Shown: positions 1 to 8,886 of the stretch, piece after piece
How the letters are laid out: each line of letters starts with the position of its first letter
Position numbering within the stretch: position 1 is the first letter of the stretch
DNA from: Chromatiales bacterium
GTDB lineage: Bacteria; Pseudomonadota; Gammaproteobacteria; JAGRGH01
NCBI GenBank assembly: GCA_020445605.1
Contig: JAGRGH010000027.1
Span: 61,717-125,716 of the forward strand
Direction of reading: 5' to 3'
DNA: 64,000 nt
The notes under the pieces: generated by a model
The model's input: the letters and a program-made list of their open reading frames with translations, nothing else
What the model was told of the DNA's origin: nothing
Database searches by the model: none
Translations under genes and position numbers: made by a program

Positions 1-58
1 ACGGCTGATACCGTGTTCGGCAACAGGATGCCCAAACGTCGCCTACAGCTCGCGAGTC

Positions 59-514
59 ATGTCGAAAACCCCCACGACCAAGCAGCCGGATCAACAACCC
101 ACCGCGGACCACGTGGTGGAGTCCCGACGCAAGCTGCTGCGCGGTCTCGCCGCCGGCGTACCGGCCATCGCGACCCTGCATGTCGGCCCGAGCGCGGCGG
201 TCAGCTTCGTAGATGGAACCGCAAAGTGCTTCAACAACATCCAGGACGCCTACACCAATAACCCGAACGTGCCGCCCCAATGTGTGACTGCGGTGCAGGC
301 CGGCACCGAACTCCCATCTTGGATTCGCGACCCGGAAGGGAACTTCCAGGGGGGCGGTCCAATGGATATCAACGGGGACAGCGATACCGCCGACTACTGC
401 CTGCTGTACTTCGATGAGAACGGCAACGAGTTGCCCTCGACCGAGTTCCCGTATCAAAGCGGCGGGTATCCTATCACCGCGTCCTGCCTGACCTCGTTCG
501 TCGTTCTCAACTGA
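59..514 (+). CDS. Small exported protein with Tat-like signal, unknown function
   Basis: This 151-residue protein has a twin-arginine-like N-terminus (SRRKLLRGLAAG at about residues 22-33) followed by a short hydrophobic stretch ending near SAAVS. That suggests Tat export or a membrane anchor. The mature part is acidic, rich in Asn, Asp and Gly, and has four cysteines. I do not recognise the family. It lies 19 bp upstream of the PqqD-like gene and appears to be first in an operon with the HprK-like kinase, so it may be a substrate or partner of that pair; that is inference. The ATG at 59 places the RR motif correctly. No strong ribosome binding site is visible. Confidence 0.7.
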   Translation: MSKTPTTKQPDQQPTADHVVESRRKLLRGLAAGVPAIATLHVGPSAAVSFVDGTAKCFNNIQDAYTNNPNVPPQCVTAVQAGTELPSWIRDPEGNFQGGGPMDINGDSDTADYCLLYFDENGNELPSTEFPYQSGGYPITASCLTSFVVLN

Positions 515-533
515 ACCAGCCGCTCGCCCGGAT

Positions 534-821
534 GTGACCGCCGCAGAAGATCGCTGGCTGGGTCCATCGGCCGACCATCTCAATTGGGCCGAATTCGACG
601 ACGAATTCTTCGTGCACCACGCACGTTCCGGGCAGACCCACATTCTGAACGCACCCGCGGCCCTGATCCTGCGCGAACTCGGCACGCGTGCAATGAGTTT
701 AGGCGAACTGGTCGCTGTGGTCTGCGAGCAGGCCGAGGTGAACCGCACCGATGAACTGCACGCGCAGGTTCTTGCTCACCTCAAACAGCTGCAACAACTC
801 GGACTCGTGCGCCATGCATGA
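534..821 (+). CDS. PqqD-like protein of an HPr-rel-A type system
   Basis: This 95-residue protein starts with GTG and resembles the PqqD-like proteins found beside HprK-related kinases (HPr-rel-A system PqqD family peptide chaperone). PqqD proteins bind a substrate peptide and present it to a modifying enzyme. Here the hallmark is the HILNAPAALILREL segment at about residues 36-49, followed by a helical stretch ending in LKQLQQLGLV. It overlaps the downstream kinase by 8 bp, which suggests translational coupling. The substrate is not known; the small exported protein upstream is a candidate by position only. Confidence 0.75.
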   Translation: MTAAEDRWLGPSADHLNWAEFDDEFFVHHARSGQTHILNAPAALILRELGTRAMSLGELVAVVCEQAEVNRTDELHAQVLAHLKQLQQLGLVRHA

Positions 822-1776
822 CTGGCAAACGGTCGGCAGCCTGGGCGCGGGACAATTGCGTGCGCAGCTAAAACGCGACGGAATCGTGTTTCGTGCCGGG
901 CCCTGGATCGTCCGCCTGCAGAGCGACGACAGCGACTTCGCGGAGCTGTTTCGCTGGATGTATTTCGAGGCACCGCTTGCGACCAGCGAGGCCTGCGCGG
1001 ATATCACACTCGAACTCCGGCGCAAGCACGGCCTGCGCCGCGTCATCCGTCCGCAGATCGAACTCAAGACCGATCGCGAGGAACTGCTGCCATTCACGCC
1101 GTTCCCGGCCGATCATGCGTTCGCCCTGTTTGAATGGGGCATGAACTGGTGCATGGCCATATCCGGCCACACGCGTTTCATGCTGCATGCGGCGGTGCTG
1201 GAACGCTACGGACGCTGCCTGATCCTGCCGGCCGCACCGGGAAGCGGAAAAAGCACCCTGTGTGCGGCGCTGGCGGTCAGCGGCTGGCGGTTGTTCTCCG
1301 ATGAATTCGGGCTCATCCGGATCGACGACCTGGGCGTCGTGCCCATGCCCCGCCCGATCGCGCTGAAAAACGACTCGATCGAGATCATCCGGCGCTTCGC
1401 GCCCAGTGCCGAATTCGGCCCCGTGTTTCCGAAGACCCGCAAGGGCGATGTCGCGCACATGCGCCCGAGCGATGCGGCCGTGCGTGCAATGGACGTCGAA
1501 GGGCAACCGGCCTGGATCGTGTTCCCGACCTGGCAGGCCGGCGCGGCCACCCGAATCGAGGCCTTTCCGCGCGGTCGCAGTTTCCTCAAGCTCACCGGGA
1601 ACTCATTCAATTACATGCTGCTGGGTGCCGACGGTTTCCGTACCGCGGCCGCACTCGCCAGCTGCTGCGACTGCTACACGCTGCAATACAGCGAACTCCC
1701 GGAGGCCGTCGAGGTCATTGACCAGATCACGCGCAGCCCGATGCGCGCCAACGAGAAATCCGACGTCCAACGATGA
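814..1776 (+). CDS. HprK-related kinase A
   Basis: This 320-residue protein resembles HPr kinase/phosphorylase. The P-loop is APGSGKST at about residues 141-148, followed by LFSDEFGLI, the Walker-B-like acidic element of this family. Bona fide HprK phosphorylates a Ser of HPr; the HprK-related A family lacks an HPr partner and its substrate is unknown. The ATG at 814 is chosen because translation from upstream starts would run through the PqqD-like gene in a different frame, and this start gives a tight 8-bp overlap. It overlaps the SCO gene by 4 bp, so kinase and copper chaperone genes are probably co-transcribed. Confidence 0.8.
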   Translation: MHDWQTVGSLGAGQLRAQLKRDGIVFRAGPWIVRLQSDDSDFAELFRWMYFEAPLATSEACADITLELRRKHGLRRVIRPQIELKTDREELLPFTPFPADHAFALFEWGMNWCMAISGHTRFMLHAAVLERYGRCLILPAAPGSGKSTLCAALAVSGWRLFSDEFGLIRIDDLGVVPMPRPIALKNDSIEIIRRFAPSAEFGPVFPKTRKGDVAHMRPSDAAVRAMDVEGQPAWIVFPTWQAGAATRIEAFPRGRSFLKLTGNSFNYMLLGADGFRTAAALASCCDCYTLQYSELPEAVEVIDQITRSPMRANEKSDVQR

Positions 1777-2414
1777 ACCAGACCACCTCCGCCCCCGCCC
1801 GCTGGCCATTGATTGCCGCGGCGCTGATCGCGATCGCCGTTGGTTTTCTGATAGGCCGGATGTTTCTGGACCAACCGACGCCGTTCGACGCCAACGCGCC
1901 GACCCAATGGCCGGAGCCAAAACCGCTCGCGCCCTTCGAACTGGTCAGCGACAGCGGCAAGTCATTCACCAACTCCGCACTCGCTGACCGCTGGTCATTG
2001 GTATTCTTCGGTTACACGCACTGTCCGGATGTGTGCCCGACCACGCTGTCATATCTGAACAACGTGGCCGGCAAGCTCGCCAAGGACCACACGCTGGAAC
2101 GTCCGCTGCAGGTCCTGTTCGTGTCGGTCGACCCGCAACGCGACACGCCCGCGCAACTCGGCGAATACGTCCGCTACTTCAATCCGTCGTTTACGGGGCT
2201 CACTGGATCGGATTCCCAGCTCGAGGCATTCGCCCGCCAGCTCGGTTCGATCTACATGCGCATCGCGGGCTCAAGCGAAACCGATTACCTGATGGACCAT
2301 AGCTCGCATATCCTGCTCGTCGACCCGAAGGGCCGCCTGAGCACCCTGTTCCGCACCAACCACAGCGTGGAAACCATCACCGCCGCCATTGCGCATCTGG
2401 ATAAGGAATTCTGA
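1773..2414 (+). CDS. SCO1/SenC family copper chaperone
   Basis: This 213-residue protein has an N-terminal membrane anchor (about residues 12-31) and a thioredoxin-like SCO domain. The copper-binding CPDVC motif is at residues 84-88, and a conserved His lies near the DYLMDHSSHI segment. SCO proteins deliver copper or reduce the CuA site of cytochrome c oxidase subunit II in the periplasm. The ATG overlaps the kinase stop codon (ATGA) and the gene sits 2 bp before a PCu(A)C gene, its usual partner in copper delivery. Confidence 0.93.
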   Translation: MNQTTSAPARWPLIAAALIAIAVGFLIGRMFLDQPTPFDANAPTQWPEPKPLAPFELVSDSGKSFTNSALADRWSLVFFGYTHCPDVCPTTLSYLNNVAGKLAKDHTLERPLQVLFVSVDPQRDTPAQLGEYVRYFNPSFTGLTGSDSQLEAFARQLGSIYMRIAGSSETDYLMDHSSHILLVDPKGRLSTLFRTNHSVETITAAIAHLDKEF

Positions 2415-2416
2415 CC

Positions 2417-2842
2417 ATGAAACGCAGTCTGCTCGCCGCACTGTTGCTCGCGACCATGGCCGTGACGGCCAGGGCCGCGAAAGTCGAAATCGTCGATGCG
2501 TGGATCGCAGCGGCCCCGCCGAACGCGACGGTGTTCGCCGGCTATCTGAGCGTGCGCAATGATGGTGACGAACCGATCCGGATACTGGGCGCAAAGAGTC
2601 TGGATTTCGGCGCGATCGAAATGCACGAAACCGTCGAACAGGACGGTATCGCGCGCATGCAGGCACTGACTGATACGCTGATCATTCCCGGCGCCCAACT
2701 GCGTTTCGAGCCCGGCGGCAAGCACCTGATGCTGTTTCGGCCCGCGAACTCGCCCGTGCGCGAAGGCGAAACCCGCAACGCCAGGCTGCATTTTTCCGAC
2801 GGCGACTCGCGCGTCGTAACGTTCACGATCCGCCGCCGATAA
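2417..2842 (+). CDS. PCu(A)C periplasmic copper chaperone
   Basis: This 141-residue protein has a signal peptide (about residues 1-20, cleaved near ARA-AK) and one PCu(A)C domain. The family Cu(I) motif H-(M)-X10-M-X21-H-X-M is complete: MHE, ARM and GGKHLML are correctly spaced. These proteins load Cu(I) into the CuA centre of cytochrome oxidase together with SCO proteins, encoded immediately upstream. It is the last gene of the plus-strand operon and ends 18 bp before the convergent Rieske gene. Confidence 0.93.
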   Translation: MKRSLLAALLLATMAVTARAAKVEIVDAWIAAAPPNATVFAGYLSVRNDGDEPIRILGAKSLDFGAIEMHETVEQDGIARMQALTDTLIIPGAQLRFEPGGKHLMLFRPANSPVREGETRNARLHFSDGDSRVVTFTIRRR

Positions 2843-2860
2843 GCACGCCCCGCGCGGCAA

Positions 2861-3181
2861 TCAATCCCAGCGCGCGTCGCGCACCTGAATCGTTTCACCC
2901 GCGACCTGAACCGGAAACGTGGCGGTCGGCTCATACGCGGGCGCACTCAAGGCCGCGCCGGTGCGAATCGAAAAGCGCGCACCATGCCGCGGACACACGA
3001 TCACATCGCCCTCGACGTCCCCGCCGGTCAGGCATTCGTAATCGTGCGTGCAGACATCCTCGATCGCGAAGTATTCACCACCCAGGTTGAACACTGCGAT
3101 GCGCGTATCGTCGATCTCCGCAATTGCATGAGCACCGTCGGCGATTTCTCCGACGCGCGCAACATCTACCCAGTCGGCCAT
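2861..3181 (-). CDS. Rieske [2Fe-2S] ferredoxin-like protein of the SUF operon
   Basis: This 106-residue protein is a soluble Rieske domain. The two cluster-binding boxes are CTHDYE (about residue 43) and CPRHGARF (about residue 63), giving the Cys-X-His and Cys-X2-His ligands. Small Rieske proteins are commonly the last gene of gammaproteobacterial suf operons; they may be electron carriers or assembly clients, but their role is not settled. It follows sufT after a 96-bp gap on the same strand. Confidence 0.88.
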   Translation of the reverse strand: MADWVDVARVGEIADGAHAIAEIDDTRIAVFNLGGEYFAIEDVCTHDYECLTGGDVEGDVIVCPRHGARFSIRTGAALSAPAYEPTATFPVQVAGETIQVRDARWD

Positions 3182-3277
3182 CTCGGAAGGCTCCTGTCGT
3201 GTTTAATCAAGAATGAAAAGGCGAACAGGGCGCCAGACACCACCGGCGCGCGAAGTTGATCGTTGGACTTCGTGTAC

Positions 3278-3643
3278 CTACAGCAGGCCCAGTTCCAGCT
3301 TGACCTCGTCGGTCATCCGGTCGGTCGTCCAGGGCGGATCCCAGACCAGTTCCACGCGCGCGCTCGCAACCCCCGGCACCTCGCGGACCTTGCCCTCGAC
3401 GGTCGCCGGGAAACTCATCGCAACGGGACAGCCCGGCGTGGTCAGCGTCATGTCGACGATCACATTTCTGTCGTCGTCAATCTCGATGTCGTAGACGAGC
3501 CCGAGATCGTAGATGTTCACGGGAATCTCCGGATCGAAAACCGTGCGCAGCTGATCCACGATCTGCTGATGCAGGCCCCCGGCACCGACGCGTTCCGTGC
3601 CAGCTGCCTGCGCTTCGGTAACCTCGGTGGTCTGCGCGCACAT
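3278..3643 (-). CDS. sufT: SUF-associated MIP18/DUF59 protein (SufT-like)
   Basis: This 121-residue protein has a MIP18/DUF59 domain from about residue 25 onward, with the DPEIPVNIYDLGLVYD signature and TTPGCPVA, which carries the conserved Cys. Relatives help mature Fe-S proteins, probably in transfer of clusters to targets. Its ATG lies one base after the sufD stop codon, so the two are translationally linked. In many related operons a cysteine desulfurase gene sits between sufD and this gene; here it is absent. Confidence 0.88.
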   Translation of the reverse strand: MCAQTTEVTEAQAAGTERVGAGGLHQQIVDQLRTVFDPEIPVNIYDLGLVYDIEIDDDRNVIVDMTLTTPGCPVAMSFPATVEGKVREVPGVASARVELVWDPPWTTDRMTDEVKLELGLL

Positions 3644-3644
3644 T

Positions 3645-4970
3645 TCAGATCAGCTCCCGCAGAGCCCGCGCGCCGGGCAGGCGCCGGACCAGAAACGACT
3701 CCACGTGAGAGCGCACGGCTTCGAGCGGCATGCGCGAGAGCACATCGCCGGCAAACCCCCAGGTCAGCAGTTCGCGCGCAGCGTCCCGATCGATTCCCCG
3801 CGCACGCAGGTAGAACAGCTGTTGCTCGTCGAGCTGGCCGACCGTTGCCCCGTGTGAGCACTTGACGTCGTCGGCGTAGATCTCGAGCTGCGGTTTGGTG
3901 TCGATCTCGGCATCGCGCGACAGCACGAGATTCAGATTGGCCTGCCGGGCATCGGTCTTCTGCGCATCCGGATGGACGTGCACATAGCCGCTGAACACTC
4001 CGCGACCATGGCCATCGAGAATGCCCTTGTAGTATTCGTCACTCGTGCAGTTTGGCGGCGCGTGTTCGATGCGCGTATGAAAATCGACATGCTGCCGTTC
4101 GGTCGCGAGGTAAAGACCGTTCAGACCCGCGTGTGCGTGTTCGCCCTGAAATACGACTTCGATATCGTGGCGCGCAAGCCTCGCACCGACCGATACCGCG
4201 TGCGAAACAAATCGGCTGCGAGCCGCCAGGCGCGCGTGCAGCGCCCCGACATGATAGGCGCCGGCGCCCTCGTTCTGGATACGGTAATGCTCCAGCCTTG
4301 CACCTTCGGAAAGCACAATCTCGGTCGTGGCGTCCGTCAACTGCGCTCCGGGACCGATCGATACATAGCTTTCGACGATCTCCGCCGCCGAGTCACCGCC
4401 AGCGACGATCAGCACGCGCGGGAACACGGCCACATCGTCCGCACCCGAGGCCGCGTGCAGCACATGCAGGGGTCGATCCAGCGTCACGCCATCGGCCAGT
4501 TCCACAATCACGCCATCGCTCAGGAACGCCGCGTTGAGCGCGGCGAAGCCGTTGGCGCCCGCGTCCGCGCCACGTGCCAGATGGGCCTCGACGAACTGCG
4601 GTCGTTCGCGCACGGCATCGACCAGCGATTGCACTCGCACACCGTTGACGCCACGCGGCAGCTCCGAGAGATCGGCAAGCACGCATGCATCGCTCAGCAC
4701 GACACGATAGGCATTGAGACCGGCAATCTCGAAGCCGGAAACCGCCGACCGATCCAGCGCACCGCGCGGCGCGCCGATTGCAAACCGGCGTTTCTCGATC
4801 GCGCGGACGTTGGTGTATTTCCACGCCTCGTCATGCGGCCCGGGAAACCCCAGTTCCTCGAAACGCGCCAGCGCATTGCGGCGCGTTGCGTTCAGCCAGC
4901 CGGGGCCGTCCATCGCCGCGCCCTCGAAGGCGCCGCGGTAATGACTTGCGAGCGCGGGTTCGGTGCTCAT
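3645..4970 (-). CDS. sufD: Fe-S cluster assembly scaffold subunit SufD
   Basis: This 441-residue protein belongs to the SufB/SufD beta-helix family. Visible landmarks are the N-terminal WKYTNVRAIEKR segment (about residues 46-57), the central core and the C-terminal KCSHGATVGQLDEQQLFYL segment typical of SufD. SufD combines with SufB and SufC into the SufBC2D scaffold that assembles Fe-S clusters in the cytosol. It follows sufC with a 4-bp overlap. Confidence 0.94.
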   Translation of the reverse strand: MSTEPALASHYRGAFEGAAMDGPGWLNATRRNALARFEELGFPGPHDEAWKYTNVRAIEKRRFAIGAPRGALDRSAVSGFEIAGLNAYRVVLSDACVLADLSELPRGVNGVRVQSLVDAVRERPQFVEAHLARGADAGANGFAALNAAFLSDGVIVELADGVTLDRPLHVLHAASGADDVAVFPRVLIVAGGDSAAEIVESYVSIGPGAQLTDATTEIVLSEGARLEHYRIQNEGAGAYHVGALHARLAARSRFVSHAVSVGARLARHDIEVVFQGEHAHAGLNGLYLATERQHVDFHTRIEHAPPNCTSDEYYKGILDGHGRGVFSGYVHVHPDAQKTDARQANLNLVLSRDAEIDTKPQLEIYADDVKCSHGATVGQLDEQQLFYLRARGIDRDAARELLTWGFAGDVLSRMPLEAVRSHVESFLVRRLPGARALRELI

Positions 4971-5719
4971 GCGTTGACGGCCTGATCGATCCAGCCGTAG
5001 CCCTGCTGTTCGAGTTCCAGCGCGAGCGACTTGTCGCCGCTGCGCACGATCTTCCCGCCCGCGAGAACATGCACATGGTCGGGGACGATGTAGTCGAGCA
5101 GACGCTGATAGTGCGTGACGACGATGAACGAGCGCTTGTAATCGCGCAGCGCGTTGACGCCATCGGCAACAACCTTCAGCGCATCGATGTCCAGACCGGA
5201 GTCCGTCTCGTCGAGGATCGCGAGCGTGGGCTCGAGCACGGCCATCTGGAAGATTTCATTGCGCTTTTTCTCGCCGCCCGAAAACCCCTCGTTCACCGAC
5301 CGCTTGAGCAGGTCCTGTTTCATCTGCACGAGCGCCATCTTCTCGCGCACGAGCTTCATGAAACCCATCGCGTCCAGGGGTTCCAGCCCGCGATGCGCGC
5401 GCACGGCATTCAGCGCGGCCTTCAGGAAATAGCTGTTGTTGACGCCGGGGATCTCGACCGGGTACTGAAAGGCCAGAAAGATGCCCTCGCGCGCACGCTC
5501 TTCCGGCTCGAGCGCAAGAAGGTCCTGCCCCGCGTATTCGACGCCGCCGTCGGTGACTTCATAGCCATCGCGACCGGCCACCACGTTTGCGAGTGTGCTT
5601 TTGCCCGAGCCGTTCGGGCCCATGATCGCGTGCACCTCGCCGGGCGCGACTTCGAGATCGATTCCCTTCAGGATCGGCTTGCCTTCGACCGTGGCATGCA
5701 GGTTGTGGATCTTCAACAT
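4967..5719 (-). CDS. sufC: SUF ATPase SufC
   Basis: This 250-residue protein is the ABC-type ATPase of the SUF scaffold. The Walker A motif is GPNGSGKST (about residues 33-41), the ABC signature region is FSGGEKKRNEI and Walker B runs through LAILDETDSGLD. The ATG at 5719 opens the standard MLKIHNLHA start; longer upstream reading in this frame overlaps sufB and is not part of the family. ATP hydrolysis by SufC drives rearrangement of SufB and SufD. The gene sits between sufB (32 bp upstream) and sufD. Confidence 0.95.
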   Translation of the reverse strand: MLKIHNLHATVEGKPILKGIDLEVAPGEVHAIMGPNGSGKSTLANVVAGRDGYEVTDGGVEYAGQDLLALEPEERAREGIFLAFQYPVEIPGVNNSYFLKAALNAVRAHRGLEPLDAMGFMKLVREKMALVQMKQDLLKRSVNEGFSGGEKKRNEIFQMAVLEPTLAILDETDSGLDIDALKVVADGVNALRDYKRSFIVVTHYQRLLDYIVPDHVHVLAGGKIVRSGDKSLALELEQQGYGWIDQAVNA

Positions 5720-5751
5720 GAATCTGAACTCCGAAACATGACGCGACCGGG

Positions 5752-7200
5752 TTAGCCGACCGCACCCTCGAGACTGACGGCCAGCAGTTTCTGCGCCTCC
5801 ACAGCGAACTCCATGGGAAGCTCGCGGAACACGTCCTTGCAGAAGCCGTTGACGATCATGGACACGGCATCCTCTTCCGACACACCGCGGGAACGGCAAT
5901 AGAACAGCTGATCCTCGCCGATCTTGGACGTGGAGGCCTCGTGTTCGACCGTGGCCGTCGGATTCTTGACCTCGAGGTACGGGAACGTGTGCGCACCGCA
6001 GCGATCACCGATCAGCAGTGAATCGCACTGGGAATAATTGCGGGCGTTTTCGGCCGTGCGCGCGACCCGCACGAGCCCGCGGTAGGCGTTCTGCCCGTGG
6101 CCGGCGGAAATGCCCTTTGAAACGATGGTGCTGCGCGTATTGCGCCCGAGATGGATCATCTTCGTGCCGGTGTCGGCCTGCTGGCGGTTGTTGGTCAACG
6201 CGACCGAGTAGAACTCGCCGATGGAGTTGTCGCCGCGCAGCACACAGCTCGGGTACTTCCAGGTGACGGCCGAACCGGTCTCGACCTGCGTCCACGAAAT
6301 CTTTGAATTCGCGCCGCGGCACTCGCCGCGCTTGGTCACAAAGTTGTAGATGCCGCCGCGACCGTTTTCATCGCCCGGATACCAGTTCTGCACGGTCGAG
6401 TACTTGATCTGCGCGTCGTCGAGCGCAACGAGTTCTACGACGGCCGCGTGCAGCTGATTCTCGTCACGCTGTGGCGCGGTGCAGCCCTCCAGATAACTGA
6501 CATATCCGCCCTCGTCGGCAATGATCAGCGTGCGCTCGAACTGCCCGGTGTTGCGCGCATTGATGCGGAAGTACGTCGACAGTTCCATCGGGCAGCGCAC
6601 GCCCCTGGGGATGTACACGAACGAACCGTCGGAAAACACCGCGGAATTCAGCGCCGCGTAATAATTGTCGCCCTGCGGCACCACTGAGCCGAGATACTGC
6701 TTCACGAGGTCCGGACGTTCCCGCACGGCCTCCGAGAACGAACAGAACACGATGCCCTGATCGGCGAGCTGCTTCTTGAACGTGGTCGCGACCGAGACCG
6801 AGTCGAACACCGCGTCCACGGCGACGCCGGCCAGCGCCGCGCGTTCGTGCAACGGGATGCCGAGCTTTTCGTAGGTTTCTAGCAGTTTCGGGTCGACCTC
6901 ATCGAGGCTCTTAGGCGCGTCTTCGGGACGTTTCGGCGCTGCGTAGTAGGAAATGGCCTGATAATCGATGCGCGGATAGTGCACATGCGCCCACTCGGGC
7001 TCGCGCATGGTCAACCAGTGGCGATAGGCCGCGAGCCGCCAGTCGAGCAGCCACTGTGGTTCTTCCTTTTTCGCCGAGATGAACCGGATCACGTCCTCGT
7101 TCAGGCCCGGCGGAACGGTTTCCTGATCGATGTCCGTAACAAAACCGGCCTCGTAGCCGCGTTTCAACCGGGCTTCGACTTCCTGCATGTTGGTGCTCAT
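5752..7200 (-). CDS. sufB: Fe-S cluster assembly scaffold subunit SufB
   Basis: This 482-residue protein matches the usual SufB length. Landmarks are [18 protein letters not shown] in the middle of the protein, the [20 protein letters not shown] segment, and the C-terminal [12 protein letters not shown] motif whose Cys corresponds to the sulfur-acceptor region of SufB. SufB receives sulfur and nucleates the cluster in the SufBC2D complex. It is the first structural gene after the Rrf2 regulator, separated by 19 bp, so both are probably on one transcript. Confidence 0.96.
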   Translation of the reverse strand: MSTNMQEVEARLKRGYEAGFVTDIDQETVPPGLNEDVIRFISAKKEEPQWLLDWRLAAYRHWLTMREPEWAHVHYPRIDYQAISYYAAPKRPEDAPKSLDEVDPKLLETYEKLGIPLHERAALAGVAVDAVFDSVSVATTFKKQLADQGIVFCSFSEAVRERPDLVKQYLGSVVPQGDNYYAALNSAVFSDGSFVYIPRGVRCPMELSTYFRINARNTGQFERTLIIADEGGYVSYLEGCTAPQRDENQLHAAVVELVALDDAQIKYSTVQNWYPGDENGRGGIYNFVTKRGECRGANSKISWTQVETGSAVTWKYPSCVLRGDNSIGEFYSVALTNNRQQADTGTKMIHLGRNTRSTIVSKGISAGHGQNAYRGLVRVARTAENARNYSQCDSLLIGDRCGAHTFPYLEVKNPTATVEHEASTSKIGEDQLFYCRSRGVSEEDAVSMIVNGFCKDVFRELPMEFAVEAQKLLAVSLEGAVG

Positions 7201-7219
7201 GATCGTTACCGTCAGTGGT

Positions 7220-7687
7220 TCAGGAGTTGCAACCCGGGTTCGCCCCCGCGGAACGCAGCGGCCTCGCAGGCATCGCGACCGCCCGCTTGGGCGCCGCCAG
7301 ATCGGCCAGGGTCATCTGGCCCAGTGCGTCGCGGATCGCCGTATTGATGCGCTGCCAGTTCGGTCGCACGCTGCAATGCGCGGCCTGCGCGCAGGCCCCG
7401 TCGGTCTCGCTGCATTCGGTCAGAGCCACCGGCCCCTCCAGGGCGTCGATGATTTCGACCACCGTGATCTTCGACGCCGCGCGCGCGAGCCGATAGCCGC
7501 CATGGGCGCCGCGGAACGAATCCAGCAGCCCGCCACCGGCAAGCGCCTTGAGCAGTTTGCTGACGGTCGGACCACCGAGCCGGGTGCGGTCAGCGACCTC
7601 GTTCGCGCGCAGCACGTCGCCGTCGGCCTGCGCGAGGCAGGTCATCACGACGGTGCCGTAATCGGTCAGTTTGCTCAGTCGCAACAT
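7220..7687 (-). CDS. Rrf2-family SUF operon regulator
   Basis: This 155-residue protein has an Rrf2 winged-helix domain in the first 80 residues ([20 protein letters not shown] is the recognition region). Three cysteines at 92, 99 and 105 could hold a [2Fe-2S] cluster as in IscR. It matches the SUF system Fe-S assembly regulator family, which represses the suf genes when Fe-S clusters are plentiful. A palindromic operator-like site lies 31-47 bp upstream of its start, consistent with autoregulation. Confidence 0.9.
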   Translation of the reverse strand: MLRLSKLTDYGTVVMTCLAQADGDVLRANEVADRTRLGGPTVSKLLKALAGGGLLDSFRGAHGGYRLARAASKITVVEIIDALEGPVALTECSETDGACAQAAHCSVRPNWQRINTAIRDALGQMTLADLAAPKRAVAMPARPLRSAGANPGCNS

Positions 7688-7717
7688 CGCTGGTTCGGGC
7701 GCCTTGGACGCCGATAG

Positions 7718-7734
7718 CGGACCATATTAGTCCG
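7718..7734. promoter_or_regulatory. Candidate Fe-S regulator operator upstream of the suf regulator gene
   Basis: The 17-bp sequence has perfect arms CGGAC and GTCCG around an A/T-rich centre. It resembles the class of IscR type 1 sites (GACT-A/T-AGTC core). On the minus strand it overlaps a possible -10 box (TAATAT). Position and symmetry suggest binding by the Rrf2 protein encoded just downstream. No clear -35 box was found at standard spacing. Confidence 0.55.
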
Positions 7735-7804
7735 AATTAACCGCAAAAAAAGAGCGGAAATATAAGAATATTAATTATTGCTCATTTAGATGCGGGTGGA
7801 CAAG

Positions 7805-8164
7805 TCAGGGATAACCAACCACGAGCCCACCTGCATCCACGCCGGTGACGCCGCGAACGCCCGCCGCCGCACCGGCGGCGGCCTGGCGATCGGCGAGGGA
7901 ACGCACGCGACCGTCCAGGATCACGACGCCGGCCGGGGTGACCCGCACCCGCACGGTCGAGGCATTCACGCCGCGCGTGCGACGCAGCGTTCCATCGACC
8001 TCCGAGCGGATATGGGCGCGCTGACCGCTGTCGAGCGCCGCCGGGCCGGCTCCGCTCGATTTTTGCGCCACGGCCGGAGCGGTCGCGGTGACCAGCACCC
8101 CGCTGCACGCCAGCAGCGCCGCCTTCACAAAGGATGACCACTTGGCTGAATTGTGCTTGCGCAT
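7805..8164 (-). CDS. Secreted BON-domain protein
   Basis: This 119-residue protein has a signal peptide (about residues 1-34, ending near AVAQ) and a single BON domain (about residues 50-115), recognised by TVRVRVTPAGVVILDGRV and the GVRGVTGVD segment. BON domains bind membranes or other envelope components; OsmY is the best known example. The gene lies 18 bp downstream of imuA on the same strand but has no evident functional link to it. The following 117 bp up to the SUF regulator start is A/T-rich. Confidence 0.75.
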   Translation of the reverse strand: MRKHNSAKWSSFVKAALLACSGVLVTATAPAVAQKSSGAGPAALDSGQRAHIRSEVDGTLRRTRGVNASTVRVRVTPAGVVILDGRVRSLADRQAAAGAAAGVRGVTGVDAGGLVVGYP

Positions 8165-8182
8165 TGGGGCTTGTCTCGTTGG

Positions 8183-8881
8183 CTATTCCGTCTCAGTGGA
8201 CACGAAGCCTGACACATGGTTCGCCACGCAAGCACCCAGATCGACCGCAATCCGCTGCCCGGCCCAGCCGCCACGCCGCTTGAGGACATGCAGGTCCAGC
8301 CCCGCCCCTCCCGGCTGCAACCGCACACGCAGAGCCGCGGGCGTGGAGCCGCGCGCCAGCGCGGCCGGGCGAAACAGGAACCCGCAGGCATCCCCACGCG
8401 CGGCGGCCAGTTGCAGCCGGCGCAGGCTGCCTGTGACCATCCGGCCGTCGCGATCAGGCCAGGCCAGCACGGCCGCGCAGGTACCGCCGGCCAGCGCCTG
8501 CTCCAGCGCCCAGACGCGGGCTGCGGCGGTCTTTGGCCATACCAGCAACATGCGCGACAACTGCAACCCTGCGGCGATCAGCCCGGGCGCATAGGGCAGG
8601 GCCGGCGGGGCGATCCAGGCGATCCAGCGTTGCCCGGCGCTCAGGCGCGCCAGTGCCGGCAACAACAGGCGCAGGGTGGCACCCGGCTCACCCAGCAGTT
8701 CACTGACGGCCGCATGCGGCCACAGACCCTGCGGAAATCTTTCATCCAGCGCAGCATGCCCGCTGACAAGCGCCTGCGGGGTCGACGCCAGCCGCGCACC
8801 GCCGCGCCAGACCCCGGCCTGCGCCAGCGCCTGATTCAGCCCGGGCGCGACCCCGGCCGCGGCCGGCAGCGGATCATGCAT
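8183..8881 (-). CDS. imuA: Translesion-synthesis protein ImuA
   Basis: This 232-residue protein is RecA-like and matches ImuA, an accessory factor of the ImuA-ImuB-DnaE2 mutasome. Signs are WPHAAVSELLG near residue 53, the degenerate P-loop region, RMLLVWPKT, and the GDACGFLFRP and LRLQ-type C-terminal segments. The gene starts 5 bp after the lexA stop, so it is probably co-transcribed from the SOS-regulated lexA promoter. The usual next genes, imuB and dnaE2, are missing; a BON-domain gene follows instead. Confidence 0.85.
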   Translation of the reverse strand: MHDPLPAAAGVAPGLNQALAQAGVWRGGARLASTPQALVSGHAALDERFPQGLWPHAAVSELLGEPGATLRLLLPALARLSAGQRWIAWIAPPALPYAPGLIAAGLQLSRMLLVWPKTAAARVWALEQALAGGTCAAVLAWPDRDGRMVTGSLRRLQLAAARGDACGFLFRPAALARGSTPAALRVRLQPGGAGLDLHVLKRRGGWAGQRIAVDLGACVANHVSGFVSTETE

Positions 8882-8886
8882 GGCAT

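Noticed and set aside
4967..5899. A longer SufC start at 5899
   Set aside because: The first 60 residues overlap sufB and do not match SufC; the family starts at MLKIHN (5719).
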